The notes: a model not told the origin generated them from the letters alone. A stretch of 37,708 bases of DNA from Caulobacter sp. (GCA_030645575.1 JAUSMJ010000071.1:1-37708), one strand, 5' to 3'; positions 7,163 to 16,044 are shown, counted from the stretch's first letter. Numbers and translations are program-made.

Positions 7163-7642
7163 TCAGGACCCCCTCGCCGCCACCGCGACAACTTCCTCGC
7201 AGCGCAGGCGGGCCGCAGCCTGCTCATCGACCGGGAGGCTGACATTCAGCCTGCGAAACGCGGCGCGCGCCCAAGGCAATCCAAATCGACGCTGACGCAT
7301 GGGCGCCGAGGTCCAAGTCGATTGCGTCGCGATACTATAGCTTGAGGCGCTCTGGGTGATGTCATACGGACTCCGCGCGGCCGCCGAATAGAAGACGGCG
7401 GCGCATTGCTCGTCCTTGGGAAGTCCAAGTCCGACTTCAAACCGTCGCCCGAGTTCATATTCGCCCCACCCTTGGGGCCGAAATCTGGCCAGCGTTGCGA
7501 TCGGCACACCCTCGAGATCGCGAGCTTCGGCTGGCATGCCTTCGATACCCGACCAGAATACCTCCATCGCGTCGCCGGCCTGGGTGACGCTCGAGCAGCC
7601 AGCGAGCGCCCACACGGCCAGGACAAGGGCATTGCCGCGCAC
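7163..7642 (-). CDS. Putative lipoprotein, unknown function
   Basis: A 159-residue protein if started at the GTG at 7642. This start has GAGG about eight bases upstream and directly gives a lipoprotein signal (RGNALVLAVWALAGC, lipobox LAGC, Cys16). The open frame extends upstream to 7828, but that part has no signal character. The mature sequence shows GWGEYELGRRFEVGLGLPKDEQ and no domain I can name. It is the first gene of a two-gene unit; its TGA abuts the ATG of the next lipoprotein. Because both are small lipoproteins encoded together, an envelope function for the pair is plausible. Confidence 0.62.
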   Translation of the reverse strand: MRGNALVLAVWALAGCSSVTQAGDAMEVFWSGIEGMPAEARDLEGVPIATLARFRPQGWGEYELGRRFEVGLGLPKDEQCAAVFYSAAARSPYDITQSASSYSIATQSTWTSAPMRQRRFGLPWARAAFRRLNVSLPVDEQAAARLRCEEVVAVAARGS

Positions 7643-7820
7643 CCACTTCGCCTCACCGACAGTCCGCGCGATCGGAGACCAAAGATAGTCAGTCACACGA
7701 CGCCTCCCCGTCACCACCTTGGCGACCGCCGACATCCCAGCAGACAACGAGACTCGTCGGCCGTCAAAGCTCAAGTTGTGTCGGGCCAAGGACACACGCG
7801 CCGGCGACGCGGGCCAAAAC

Positions 7821-7887
7821 GGGGACATGCACTTCAGTGCGTGTCCCCTCCGTCCGACAAGGGGCGCGCACTGAAGTGCATGCCCCC
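7821..7887. repeat. GGGGACA palindromic repeat pair, class A
   Basis: The forward half GGGGACATG-CACTTCAGTG-CGTGTCCCC (7821-7848) is followed after 12 bp by a reverse half with two changes (GGGGCGCG-CACTGAAGTG-CATGCCCCC, 7861-7887). Together with the copy at 5768-5851 it brackets the two-lipoprotein cassette. It lies upstream of sspB. Confidence 0.85.
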
Positions 7888-7900
7888 GCGCCCCGCCGCT

Positions 7901-7928
7901 TTGCGAGTCTGCCTCGACAGGCTAGGCT
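7901..7928 (+). promoter_or_regulatory. Candidate sspB promoter
   Basis: TTGCGA (7901-7906) and TAGGCT (7923-7928) are spaced 16 bases, and the -10 is embedded in GCTAGGCTTC, resembling the Caulobacter housekeeping -10 (GCTANAWC). The predicted start, near 7935, would leave a leader of about 19 nt before the ATG at 7954. This is motif evidence only. Confidence 0.4.
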
Positions 7929-7953
7929 TCGCGCTCACGCAGGCGTTTGAGTC

Positions 7954-8448
7954 ATGGCCCAGCAACAGAAACCGCCCGAAGACCTGATGAACTACGAGGC
8001 GCTGGCCCAGGACGCGCTGCGCGGCGTGGTCAAGGCCGCGCTGAAGGTGGCGGCCGCGCCGGGCGGCATTCCCGGCGACCACCACTTCTACATCACCTTC
8101 CACACCAAGGCGCCGGGCGTGTCGGGCCCGCCCGACCTGCTGGGCAAGTACCCGGACGAGATGACCATCGTGCTGCAGCACCAGTACTGGGACCTGGCGC
8201 CGGGCGAGACCTTTTTCACCGTGACGCTGAAGTTCGGCGGATCGCCCAAGAAGCTGTCGGTGCCCTATGCGGCCGTGACGCGGTTTTTCGACCCCCATGT
8301 GCAGTTCGGCCTGCAGTTCGAGGCGCCGGTCATCGACCTCGAGCCCGCCGGTCTGGACGACCCGGCCGGCGATGGCCCCGACGACGAGACCCCGCCGCCC
8401 GCCGAGGGGCCCAAGGTCGTCTCGCTCGACCAGTTCCGCAAGAAGTGA
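7954..8448 (+). CDS. sspB: SspB-like ClpXP adaptor (alpha type)
   Basis: A 164-residue protein of the alphaproteobacterial SspB family. It has the substrate-binding core GDHHFYITFHTKAPG, PDEMTIVLQHQYWDL and HVQFGLQFEAP at about residues 41-125, an acidic flexible linker (about 128-152), and a basic C-terminal tail ending VVSLDQFRKK, the usual position of the ClpX-docking motif. SspB tethers ssrA-tagged and other substrates to the ClpXP protease in the cytosol. The ATG at 7954 gives full family length. The thioesterase gene follows after 7 nt with a GAGG ribosome site overlapping the end of sspB, so the two are likely co-transcribed. Confidence 0.9.
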   Translation: MAQQQKPPEDLMNYEALAQDALRGVVKAALKVAAAPGGIPGDHHFYITFHTKAPGVSGPPDLLGKYPDEMTIVLQHQYWDLAPGETFFTVTLKFGGSPKKLSVPYAAVTRFFDPHVQFGLQFEAPVIDLEPAGLDDPAGDGPDDETPPPAEGPKVVSLDQFRKK

Positions 8449-8455
8449 GGCGGGC

Positions 8456-8923
8456 TTGACCGACGTCGCCTCCGAAACGCCGCGGGTCCTGACCGACGAG
8501 GCCATCCTCGCCCGGTTCCTGGGCGCCAAGCGGCCGCCGCCGGGGTCGCAATTGCTCGGCTTCCGCATGCTGCGGGTCAGCCAGGCCGACCGCGAGGTTG
8601 AGGTGGCCTTCGAGGCGAGCGAGCAGCTGACCAATCCGATGCGCCAGATCCAGGGCGGCTATCTGTGCGCCATGCTCGACGAATGCATGAGCGTGGCCTG
8701 CATGGTCGCCTCGGGCATGACCAGCGTGGCGCCGACGGTCGAGATGAAGACCAGCTTCTTCCGCCCGGCCCTGCCCGGCCCGATCGTCGGCGTCGGCCGG
8801 GTGGTGCGCTGGGGCAAGACCATCGCCTTCACCGAGGGCGAGCTGCGCGACGCCGAGGGGCGCACGCTGGCCCGGGCCACCGGCACGGCCATGCCGACCC
8901 CCTTCACCCGGTACAAAGGCTAG
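8456..8923 (+). CDS. PaaI-like hotdog-fold thioesterase
   Basis: A 155-residue hotdog-fold protein of the PaaI/YdiI-type acyl-CoA thioesterase family. The characteristic stretch NPMRQIQGGYLCAMLDECM (about residues 62-80) covers the helix that carries the catalytic acidic residue in this family. EMKTSFFRPA and the GVGRVVRWGKTIAF strand pair follow. The reaction would be hydrolysis of an acyl-CoA thioester; the acyl group is not predictable. The start is TTG at 8456, with GAGG seven bases upstream. It sits between sspB and the C13 peptidase gene (5-nt gap), probably in one transcript. Confidence 0.85.
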   Translation: MTDVASETPRVLTDEAILARFLGAKRPPPGSQLLGFRMLRVSQADREVEVAFEASEQLTNPMRQIQGGYLCAMLDECMSVACMVASGMTSVAPTVEMKTSFFRPALPGPIVGVGRVVRWGKTIAFTEGELRDAEGRTLARATGTAMPTPFTRYKG

Positions 8924-8928
8924 CGACC

Positions 8929-9729
8929 ATGCGGACAGGTTTCCTCGTAGTCCTCGGATTGCTGGCCGCCTGCTTCGCCCATCCCGCCGCGGCCGCCAGC
9001 GCGCCGGCCGGCCCGTTCAACAACTGGGCCGCGATCGTCGTGGCCGGCGACTGGCGCGCCCACGATGGCGGCCCGACCGAAGCGTTCGACAACGCTCGCC
9101 GCGACGTCGCCGCGACCCTGGTCGAGCTCGGCTTCCGCCCCGAGGCGATGACCCAGTTCTCGACCCGGCCCGAACGCTACGCCGATACGGGGCCCGAGCG
9201 GCTGACCGCCCAGTCGATGCTCGACGCGCTCAAGGCCTCGGCCGCCAGGGCCCCGGCCGGTTGCCTGATCTACTACACCTCGCACGGCGCGCCGCAGGGC
9301 ACGGTGCTGGACGTGATGGGCAGGATGTACATGTTCTCGCCCGCCGAAATGGCCGCCCTGGTCGATGAGGCCTGCCCCGACCGTCCGGCCATCGTGATCG
9401 TCTCGGCCTGCTACTCCGGGGTCTTCATGCCCTATCTGTCGGGGCCTCAACGCATGGTCATGACCGCCGCCCGGCCCGACCGCAGTTCGTTCGGCTGCAG
9501 CGCGGAAGACAAGTATCCGTTCTTCGACGCCTGTTTTCTGGATTCCGTCGGCACGGTGCGCAATTTCGCCGCCCTCGCGCCGGCCATCCAGGGCTGCGTG
9601 ACCCGACGCGAGAGCCAGATGACGCTGTCGCCGCCCTCCGAGCCGCAGGTGTCGATCGACGGCTCGCTGCGGCTGCGGCTGGGCATGATGCCGTTCCCGT
9701 CGGGCGCCCGGGGCGTCCAGGGGCCATAG
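8929..9729 (+). CDS. C13 family (legumain-like) exported peptidase
   Basis: A 266-residue protein with an N-terminal export signal and a caspase-fold peptidase C13 domain. The catalytic pair is visible as YYTSHG (His119) and VSACYSG (Cys161), each following a hydrophobic strand as in legumain and caspases. The signal region contains LAAC (Cys15), a usable lipobox, as well as AAAA-S sites for ordinary cleavage, so it is either a lipoprotein or a periplasmic enzyme. A further Cys-rich stretch (CSAEDKYPFFDACF) follows the active site. The substrate is unknown. The ATG follows the thioesterase stop by 5 nt. Confidence 0.85.
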   Translation: MRTGFLVVLGLLAACFAHPAAAASAPAGPFNNWAAIVVAGDWRAHDGGPTEAFDNARRDVAATLVELGFRPEAMTQFSTRPERYADTGPERLTAQSMLDALKASAARAPAGCLIYYTSHGAPQGTVLDVMGRMYMFSPAEMAALVDEACPDRPAIVIVSACYSGVFMPYLSGPQRMVMTAARPDRSSFGCSAEDKYPFFDACFLDSVGTVRNFAALAPAIQGCVTRRESQMTLSPPSEPQVSIDGSLRLRLGMMPFPSGARGVQGP

Positions 9730-9780
9730 CGACCCACGCGTTGTCAGACTGACCTTTGCCCCGCCTCGCGGGCGCCCTAG

Positions 9781-9797
9781 AAGTCGCGTTACGACTT
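9781..9797. other. Small hairpin between peptidase and hydrolase genes
   Basis: AAGTCG-CGTTA-CGACTT is a perfect 6-bp stem with a 5-nt loop, followed by TTTCC. It is too short on T to be a confident terminator. A second GC stem (CCGCCTCGCGG) lies just before it. It may separate the peptidase transcript from the next gene. Confidence 0.3.
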
Positions 9798-9814
9798 TCC
9801 CCGGGGACACCTCC

Positions 9815-11827
9815 TTGCGCTCGCCAGCCAAAGCCGCCCTCGCGGCCGCGTTATCCCTTCTGATCGGCGTCGCGCCGGCCGTTAGCCCGGCCCAGAGCCC
9901 CGTCGCGGCGACGCCCGCGCCGGTTCCGGTCGCCGCGCCGGCCCTTCCGGGCGTGACGCCCCTGCCCCCGGCCGAGCTCGAGGCCTATGTCGATGGCCTG
10001 GTTCGCGACGCCATGGCCGCCGACCACATCCCCGGCGTGACCATCTCGGTGGTCCAGAACGGCCAGGTGGTGCTGAAGAAGGGGTATGGCTTCGCCAACC
10101 TGGGTCCCGCGCGGGCGGTCGATCCGGACCGGACCCTGTTCCGCATCGCCTCGATCTCCAAGACCTTCACCTGGATCGCGGTGATGAAAGAGGTCGAGGC
10201 CGGCCGCATGCGGCTGGACGCGCCCGTGAACCTCTATCTGCCCGAGAAGATCCGGGTCCACGACCAGGGCTTCGACCGGCCCGTCCGCGTGATCGACCTG
10301 ATGAGCCATTCGCCCGGGTTCGAGGACCGCGCCCTGGGCCAGCTGTTCGAGCGCGACCCCGACCGCGTGCGGCCGCTGCTGGTCTATCTGCGCCAGGAGC
10401 GGCCCCGGCGGGTGCGCGAGCCCGCGACCGCGCCGGCCTATTCCAACTATGGCGCGGGCCTGGCTGGCGCCGCCGCGTCCTGGGTCTCGGGCAAGCCGTT
10501 CGAGCGGCTGGTCGAGAGCGAGATCACCGGCCCGCTGGGCATGACCCACACGACGTTCCGCGACCCCTATCCGCCGCGCAAGGACCTGCCCACGCCCATG
10601 CCGGCCGCGCTGCGGGCCGAGCTGGCCGACGGTTTCCTGTGGACCGGCTCGGGCTGGCGCGAGCGGCCCTACGAATACACCGCGCAGGTCGCGCCCGCGG
10701 GCGGGGCCTCGACCACGGCCGGCGACATGGCCCGCTACATGACCATGATCCTGAACGGCGGCGTGCTGGACGGGGCGCGGATCTATGGCCCGGCGACCGC
10801 CGCCGGCTTCGCCCGCGCCCAGTCGCGGCCGGCGCCGGGCGTGGCCGGCTTCGCCCACGGCTTCCGCGAGTTCCAGCTGCCCGGCGGCCGGACCGGTTGG
10901 GGCCACGACGGCGTGCTGCTGTCGTTCCGCTCGGCCATGGTGGTCGTGCCGGACCTCGGCCTGGGCGTCTTCGTGGCGGCCAACTCCGAAACGGGCGAGC
11001 GTCTGACGGCCCAGATCGCCGGCCGCATCGTGCAGCGCTTCTACGGGCCGGCCCCGACCCTGCCAGAGGCCGGTTCGCCCTGGCTGAAGCAGAACGCCCG
11101 GGCCTTCCAGGGCGAGTTCGTCGGCGCCCGGCGCTCCTATCGCGGCCTGGAACAGTTCATCGGCCTGATCGACGCCCGCGCCCGCGTGGACGTGACCGAC
11201 GCCGGCTATCTGCGCGTCAGCGGTCGCAATTCCTCCTCGCTGTGGGCGCCCGACGGGACCGGCGGACAGTTCCACGAACTGGGCGGCTGGCGGCGGATGA
11301 CCTTCGTGATGCAGGGCGGCCGGGCCACCGGATTCTATCCCGCCTCGGGCGCGGTGATGTTTCAGCGCGTCGGCTTCTTCGGCGGACAGGGCTGGCTGAC
11401 GAATTTGGCCCTGCTGGCGGCCATCGCCGCCTTCGCGACGCTGCTGGGCCTGCTCATGCGTGACCGCAAGGAGCATCGCGAGACGCCGATGCAGCGCCGC
11501 GCCAGCCTGATGCAGACCACCCAGGCCATCCTCTGGCTGCTGGCCATGGGCGCGCTGGGACTGTGGGCCGGCAAGGCCGGCGACATCGCGGCGATCTTCT
11601 TCGACTGGCCCGGCGGCTGGATGCTGACCGCCTCGTCCTGCGCGCTGGTGGCGGCCATCCTGTCGGCGGTGACCCTGGTCCTGCTGCCGTTCATCTGGCG
11701 CGGCGGGCGGCGGGTCGAAAGCTGGACGGTCGGCCGCAAGCTGCGCTTCACGGCCACCACCCTGGTCTATGTCGGCCTGTCGCTGGTGCTGCTGACACGC
11801 GGCGCGCTCGTGCCCTGGGCGAGCTGA
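9815..11827 (+). CDS. Serine hydrolase (class C beta-lactamase fold) with C-terminal membrane domain
   Basis: A 670-residue protein: signal peptide, Pro/Ala linker (about 27-50), a beta-lactamase/PBP-fold domain (about 55-410), a beta-rich middle domain (about 420-520) and three to four transmembrane helices (about 525-665). The nucleophile motif SISK (Ser113, Lys116) and the YSN motif (Tyr209-Asn211) are present. The third motif is HDG instead of KTG, as in many esterase or D-aminopeptidase relatives, so true beta-lactam resistance is not implied. The start is TTG at 9815. Catalysis is predicted on the periplasmic side, with the C-terminus anchoring it in the inner membrane. The natural substrate is unknown. 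Confidence 0.87.
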   Translation: MRSPAKAALAAALSLLIGVAPAVSPAQSPVAATPAPVPVAAPALPGVTPLPPAELEAYVDGLVRDAMAADHIPGVTISVVQNGQVVLKKGYGFANLGPARAVDPDRTLFRIASISKTFTWIAVMKEVEAGRMRLDAPVNLYLPEKIRVHDQGFDRPVRVIDLMSHSPGFEDRALGQLFERDPDRVRPLLVYLRQERPRRVREPATAPAYSNYGAGLAGAAASWVSGKPFERLVESEITGPLGMTHTTFRDPYPPRKDLPTPMPAALRAELADGFLWTGSGWRERPYEYTAQVAPAGGASTTAGDMARYMTMILNGGVLDGARIYGPATAAGFARAQSRPAPGVAGFAHGFREFQLPGGRTGWGHDGVLLSFRSAMVVVPDLGLGVFVAANSETGERLTAQIAGRIVQRFYGPAPTLPEAGSPWLKQNARAFQGEFVGARRSYRGLEQFIGLIDARARVDVTDAGYLRVSGRNSSSLWAPDGTGGQFHELGGWRRMTFVMQGGRATGFYPASGAVMFQRVGFFGGQGWLTNLALLAAIAAFATLLGLLMRDRKEHRETPMQRRASLMQTTQAILWLLAMGALGLWAGKAGDIAAIFFDWPGGWMLTASSCALVAAILSAVTLVLLPFIWRGGRRVESWTVGRKLRFTATTLVYVGLSLVLLTRGALVPWAS

Positions 11828-11903
11828 CTTTCCAGATCCGCGACCATCGGCCACCTTTCTGGCGCCGCCCTCGCATCCCCAAGATCGAAACGGGTGGTTC
11901 GGG

Positions 11904-12311
11904 GTGGTTGTCGTGTCAAAAGAAGACGGTCTGACCTTCGGTCTGGCGGGGCTCGCGGCCTTTCTGGTCTCGACCGCGTGGTACGCGGCGTTCGGGTCGG
12001 GGCTGCTGGAAAAGGCGTTCTGGTTCTATGCCGCCAACGCCTTCCTGGTCGGCGGGGCCGCGGTGTTCCTGTTCCACGTGACCAGCCGGCTGCGCCGGTT
12101 GCAGCGGCGCAATCGCCTGCTGGCCCTGGCGATCTTCGCCGCGCCCGGCCTGATCGGGGCGGCGATCATGCTGGCCCTGTTCAAGGACATTTTCCCGGCC
12201 TGGGATCCGGTCAGCCTCGGTCGCTACGCCGCCTTCATGCTGCTGGGCGACGCCCTGCTGGCCGGCGTGGCCCTCGACAACTCTAGGCGAGCCGCGTCGC
12301 GCGCACGGTGA
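11904..12311 (+). CDS. Small four-helix membrane protein, unknown function
   Basis: A protein of up to 135 residues with four hydrophobic segments (about 12-32, 40-62, 73-95 and 105-125) separated by short loops; a basic loop (RLRRLQRRNR) after the second helix suggests it is cytosolic. I do not recognise the family with confidence. The start is either the GTG at 11904 or the in-frame GTG at 11913; neither has a strong ribosome site. It lies 76 nt after the serine hydrolase gene in the same direction and may be co-transcribed. Its 3' end overlaps the convergent rusA-like gene by 29 nt. Confidence 0.6.
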   Translation: MVVVSKEDGLTFGLAGLAAFLVSTAWYAAFGSGLLEKAFWFYAANAFLVGGAAVFLFHVTSRLRRLQRRNRLLALAIFAAPGLIGAAIMLALFKDIFPAWDPVSLGRYAAFMLLGDALLAGVALDNSRRAASRAR

Positions 12312-12639
12312 TCCGTTCGCGGTCGCCCTGGCGCCGCTCGACCAGCAGCCGGGCGACCTGACTGTCGTCGTGGAAGGCGTGGCCCTTGATCGAGTCGAGG
12401 ATCGCCTTGGCCAGATTGTCCAGGTCGAGCCAGGGCGGGTCGCCCTCGTACTCCATGATGATCTCGACGGCGAAGTCGCCCCACACCGGCCGGCTGCCGC
12501 GCCACTGCTTGCGGAAGAACTCGTAGATCAGCGGCTTGTAGTATTTCGCCTGGGTCGTCAGGCCATCGACGACCAGCTCCAGCGTGCCCCCGCCCTCGCG
12601 GGCGCGCACCTTGCCATGAACGGTCCAGTCGTCGGTCAT
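12283..12639 (-). CDS. RusA-family Holliday junction resolvase
   Basis: A 118-residue protein of the RusA family of crossover-junction endodeoxyribonucleases. The metal-binding signature is visible as WLDLDNLAKAILDSIKG followed by FHDDSQV (about residues 69-95), whose Asp residues match the catalytic acids of E. coli RusA. RusA proteins resolve Holliday junctions and are mostly carried by prophages, so this is probably a phage-derived gene. The ATG overlaps the vapC stop (ATGA), making it the third gene of a vapB-vapC-rusA unit. No other phage genes are nearby. Confidence 0.85.
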   Translation of the reverse strand: MTDDWTVHGKVRAREGGGTLELVVDGLTTQAKYYKPLIYEFFRKQWRGSRPVWGDFAVEIIMEYEGDPPWLDLDNLAKAILDSIKGHAFHDDSQVARLLVERRQGDRERITVRATRLA

Positions 12640-13058
12640 GCGAAGGGGGAATGGACCGTCAGGCCTTCGGACAGGGCGCCCTTTGTCAGCTTTTCGTCCA
12701 GAGTCGCCAGGTCCGCTCCCAGGCGAAGCGACAGCTCAAGGTAGGCGGCGTCATAGGCGGAAAGCGTCCAGCGCCGGCTCAGCGTGATCGTGCCAAGCCG
12801 GACCGCGTCGCCCGGCGCGTCATCCATCGCGACCTCAAATCGCTCGAAGACGGAGGCGAGCGCCTCGGCTTCGGGCCACTCGATGTCTTTTTGGCGCAGC
12901 TTCTTGAGGAGCACGCTGGAAAATTCCCAATTCAGCAACAGGGGCGCGATCAGGCGCGCTCCGGCAAGGCTTGTGAATGTTGTCCTGGCGAAGGGCGAAA
13001 GCGCCTCGTCGATGACGACGGCGGCCAGAAACGAACTGTCCAGGACGACTGCTGTCAC
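12636..13058 (-). CDS. vapC: PIN-domain ribonuclease toxin (VapC family)
   Basis: A 140-residue PIN-domain protein. It starts [11 protein letters not shown] (Asp7), has the second acidic residue in [10 protein letters not shown] (about Glu45), and the C-terminal acids in [11 protein letters not shown] and ATLDEKL, the usual metal-binding set of VapC ribonucleases. VapC toxins cleave tRNA or rRNA and are neutralised by the partner antitoxin. The start is GTG at 13058, overlapping the antitoxin stop (TAGTG). The downstream ATGA overlap with rusA ties all three genes together. Toxin activity is inferred from family and pairing. Confidence 0.88.
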   Translation of the reverse strand: MTAVVLDSSFLAAVVIDEALSPFARTTFTSLAGARLIAPLLLNWEFSSVLLKKLRQKDIEWPEAEALASVFERFEVAMDDAPGDAVRLGTITLSRRWTLSAYDAAYLELSLRLGADLATLDEKLTKGALSEGLTVHSPFA

Positions 13059-13321
13059 TACCGTTTGCCCTCGTCACGCGCCTCCATGAGTTCCTCATGC
13101 GTGAAGACGCGCCCGAGCCTGGCGCGAATCCGGGCGCCGATCTCCTGGGCGTCACGCAACGCCTGCATGCGTCGTGCGGCGACGTCGGCGTTGGGGGCGA
13201 CGACGGGGACGATACGGGCCACCGGTTTACCGCGCCGCAGGACCATGGTTTCCTCGCCACGCTCGGCGGCGTCGATCAGTTCCGAAAACCGGTTGCGCGC
13301 TTCGAATACGCCGATTTCCAT
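13058..13321 (-). CDS. vapB: Phd/YefM-type antitoxin of the VapC toxin
   Basis: An 87-residue antitoxin. The N-terminal DNA-binding Phd/YefM fold is recognisable in [20 protein letters not shown] and [16 protein letters not shown]. The C-terminal part ([20 protein letters not shown]) would wrap the toxin. The ATG at 13321 has a perfect AGGAGG about six bases upstream. A 20-bp inverted repeat lies 9 bp before the gene and is the likely autoregulatory operator. Antitoxins of this type repress their own operon with toxin as co-repressor. Confidence 0.88.
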   Translation of the reverse strand: MEIGVFEARNRFSELIDAAERGEETMVLRRGKPVARIVPVVAPNADVAARRMQALRDAQEIGARIRARLGRVFTHEELMEARDEGKR

Positions 13322-13330
13322 CTTGGCCTC

Positions 13331-13350
13331 CTAGCCAGCTTGTTGGCTAG
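13331..13350 (-). promoter_or_regulatory. Probable VapBC operator (inverted repeat)
   Basis: CTAGCCA-gcttgt-TGGCTAG is a perfect 7-bp inverted repeat with a 6-bp spacer, just upstream of the antitoxin ribosome site. On the minus strand TATTCT overlaps its upstream edge and could be the -10. The position fits repression by the antitoxin-toxin complex. Confidence 0.65.
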
Positions 13351-13441
13351 AATAGCATCAGGCAGCCAAGGCCGCCACCACGGCCTTGCAGTCTCGCCCT
13401 CCGGCGCTAAACCGGCGCTGCAAGTTCCGCCGGGAAAGACC

Positions 13442-14833
<1,392 letters not shown>

Positions 14834-14837
14834 TGTG

Positions 14838-15152
14838 ATGCGATTTCTGAGTGGACTCGACGCCTTCAGCGGTGACCGGCCATGGGCAGCGACCCTGGTC
14901 GGCGAGGTCGATGACGTGACGGTGCGGGTCCATTGGACCGACGCTCCCTACCGATGGCACGTTAATGACGGCGCCGAGGTCTTTCTCGTGCTGGCCGGGG
15001 TTGTGGACATGCACTACCGCGACGCCGGAGAGGACAAGGTGCGGCGGCTGCATGCCGGGGACGCCTGCTTCGCCGAAGCCGGCGATGCGCATGTCGCCCA
15101 CTCGGTCGGCGAAGCCCGCATCCTGGTGGTGGAGCGCAAGGACAGCGTCTAA
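14838..15152 (+). CDS. Small cupin-domain protein
   Basis: A 104-residue single-domain cupin. The two conserved strand pairs are seen in DGAEVFLVLAGVVDMHYRD (about 44-62) and LHAGDACFAEAGDAHVAH (about 71-88); His residues (His41, His85, His88) could bind a metal, although the first motif is degenerate. The function is unassigned; enzymes and sugar-binding proteins share this fold. The ATG at 14838 is used; a GTG three bases earlier is equally in frame. It sits 4 nt after fumC and 5 nt before an ATPase gene, so probably in one operon. Confidence 0.8.
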   Translation: MRFLSGLDAFSGDRPWAATLVGEVDDVTVRVHWTDAPYRWHVNDGAEVFLVLAGVVDMHYRDAGEDKVRRLHAGDACFAEAGDAHVAHSVGEARILVVERKDSV

Positions 15153-15157
15153 CCCCC

Positions 15158-15910
15158 ATGGCCGGCCTCACCACCCCCTACTGGATCGAAGCCCAGTTCA
15201 TCCGGCGCGAGGGCTGGGACGAGGCCGTCTATCCGTTCAATCTCCCCGTCGTGCGCAGTCTGCACAGCCTGAAGTTCCACCCGCGCGTGACCTTCCTCGT
15301 CGGCGAGAACGGCTCGGGCAAGTCGACGCTGATCGAGGCGCTGGCTGTGGCCTGGGGGTTCAACGCCGAGGGCGGGTCGAAGGACCATCGGTTCGCCACC
15401 CACGCCAACCACTCGGTCCTGCACCAGTTCATCCGACCGATCCGGGACGGCAAGGCCTACGCCCACGACGGCTTCTTCCTGCGCGCGGAAAGCTTCTTCA
15501 ACGTCGCCACCTACCTCGAACAGGCCGGCGGCAGCCGTTATGGCGACCGGCCGCTGCACGAGCAGTCGCACGGCGAAGCCTTCTTCGCCCTGTTCGAGAA
15601 CCGGTTGATGGGCGACGGCCTGTACATCATGGACGAACCGGAGGCGGCCCTGTCGCCGCAGCGCCAGCTGGCCTTCCTGGCCAAGCTGCACCAGCTGGTG
15701 CTGGCCCGCTCGCAGCTGATCATCGCCACCCACTCGCCGATCATCCTGGGCTACCCCGACGCCTGGATCTACCAGGCCTCCGAGCACGGGCTGGAGCGGG
15801 TCGCGTACGAGGACACCGAGCACTACAGCGTGACCCGCAACTTCCTCAATCGCCGCGAGACCTTCCTGAAGATCCTGCTGGAAGAGGACGAGGGGCCGGC
15901 GCCCCGCTGA
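15158..15910 (+). CDS. ABC-type AAA ATPase, predicted (soluble)
   Basis: A 250-residue stand-alone ABC-fold ATPase. Walker A is GENGSGKST (49-57), an ABC-signature-like SHGE lies at 137-140, Walker B is LYIMDEPEAALS (Asp159, Glu160), and the switch His is in ATHSP (His192). There is no transmembrane segment and no coiled coil, and only a short C-terminal extension, so it is neither a transporter subunit nor an SMC/RecF-size protein. It resembles the predicted-ATPase group COG3910. Related ATPases occur both as housekeeping proteins and in defence pairs, but no nuclease partner is adjacent. Third gene of the fumC unit. Confidence 0.82.
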   Translation: MAGLTTPYWIEAQFIRREGWDEAVYPFNLPVVRSLHSLKFHPRVTFLVGENGSGKSTLIEALAVAWGFNAEGGSKDHRFATHANHSVLHQFIRPIRDGKAYAHDGFFLRAESFFNVATYLEQAGGSRYGDRPLHEQSHGEAFFALFENRLMGDGLYIMDEPEAALSPQRQLAFLAKLHQLVLARSQLIIATHSPIILGYPDAWIYQASEHGLERVAYEDTEHYSVTRNFLNRRETFLKILLEEDEGPAPR

Positions 15911-15912
15911 CC

Positions 15913-16039
15913 GGGGACATGCACTTCAGTGCGTGTCCCCGCCGCTGCTAGCTGAAGGGGACATGTACCGACGGTACGTGTCCCCTAATCGAGCGGCCAC
16001 GGGTTTAGGGGACACGTACCGAAGACGGTACATGTCCCC
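15913..16039. repeat. Composite GGGGACA palindrome cluster (class A half plus class B pair)
   Basis: A single class A half, GGGGACATG-CACTTCAGTG-CGTGTCCCC (15913-15940), is followed by a class B pair: GGGGACATGTACC-GAC-GGTACGTGTCCCC (15957-15985) and its inverted partner (16008-16039). The cluster begins 3 bp after the ATPase stop and ends 5 bp before the YccF stop, filling the convergent gap. Its position would let it terminate both transcripts. Confidence 0.85.
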
Positions 16040-16044
16040 GGCCG

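Noticed and set aside
9815..11827. True class C beta-lactamase (antibiotic resistance gene)
   Set aside because: The KTG motif is replaced by HDG and a membrane domain is fused, which fits the wider serine-hydrolase family better.
9851..11854. A 667-codon open frame antisense to the serine hydrolase
   Set aside because: High-GC codon bias creates long antisense frames. The translation is rich in Gly, Gln, His and Arg with no family character, whereas the plus strand has clear catalytic motifs.
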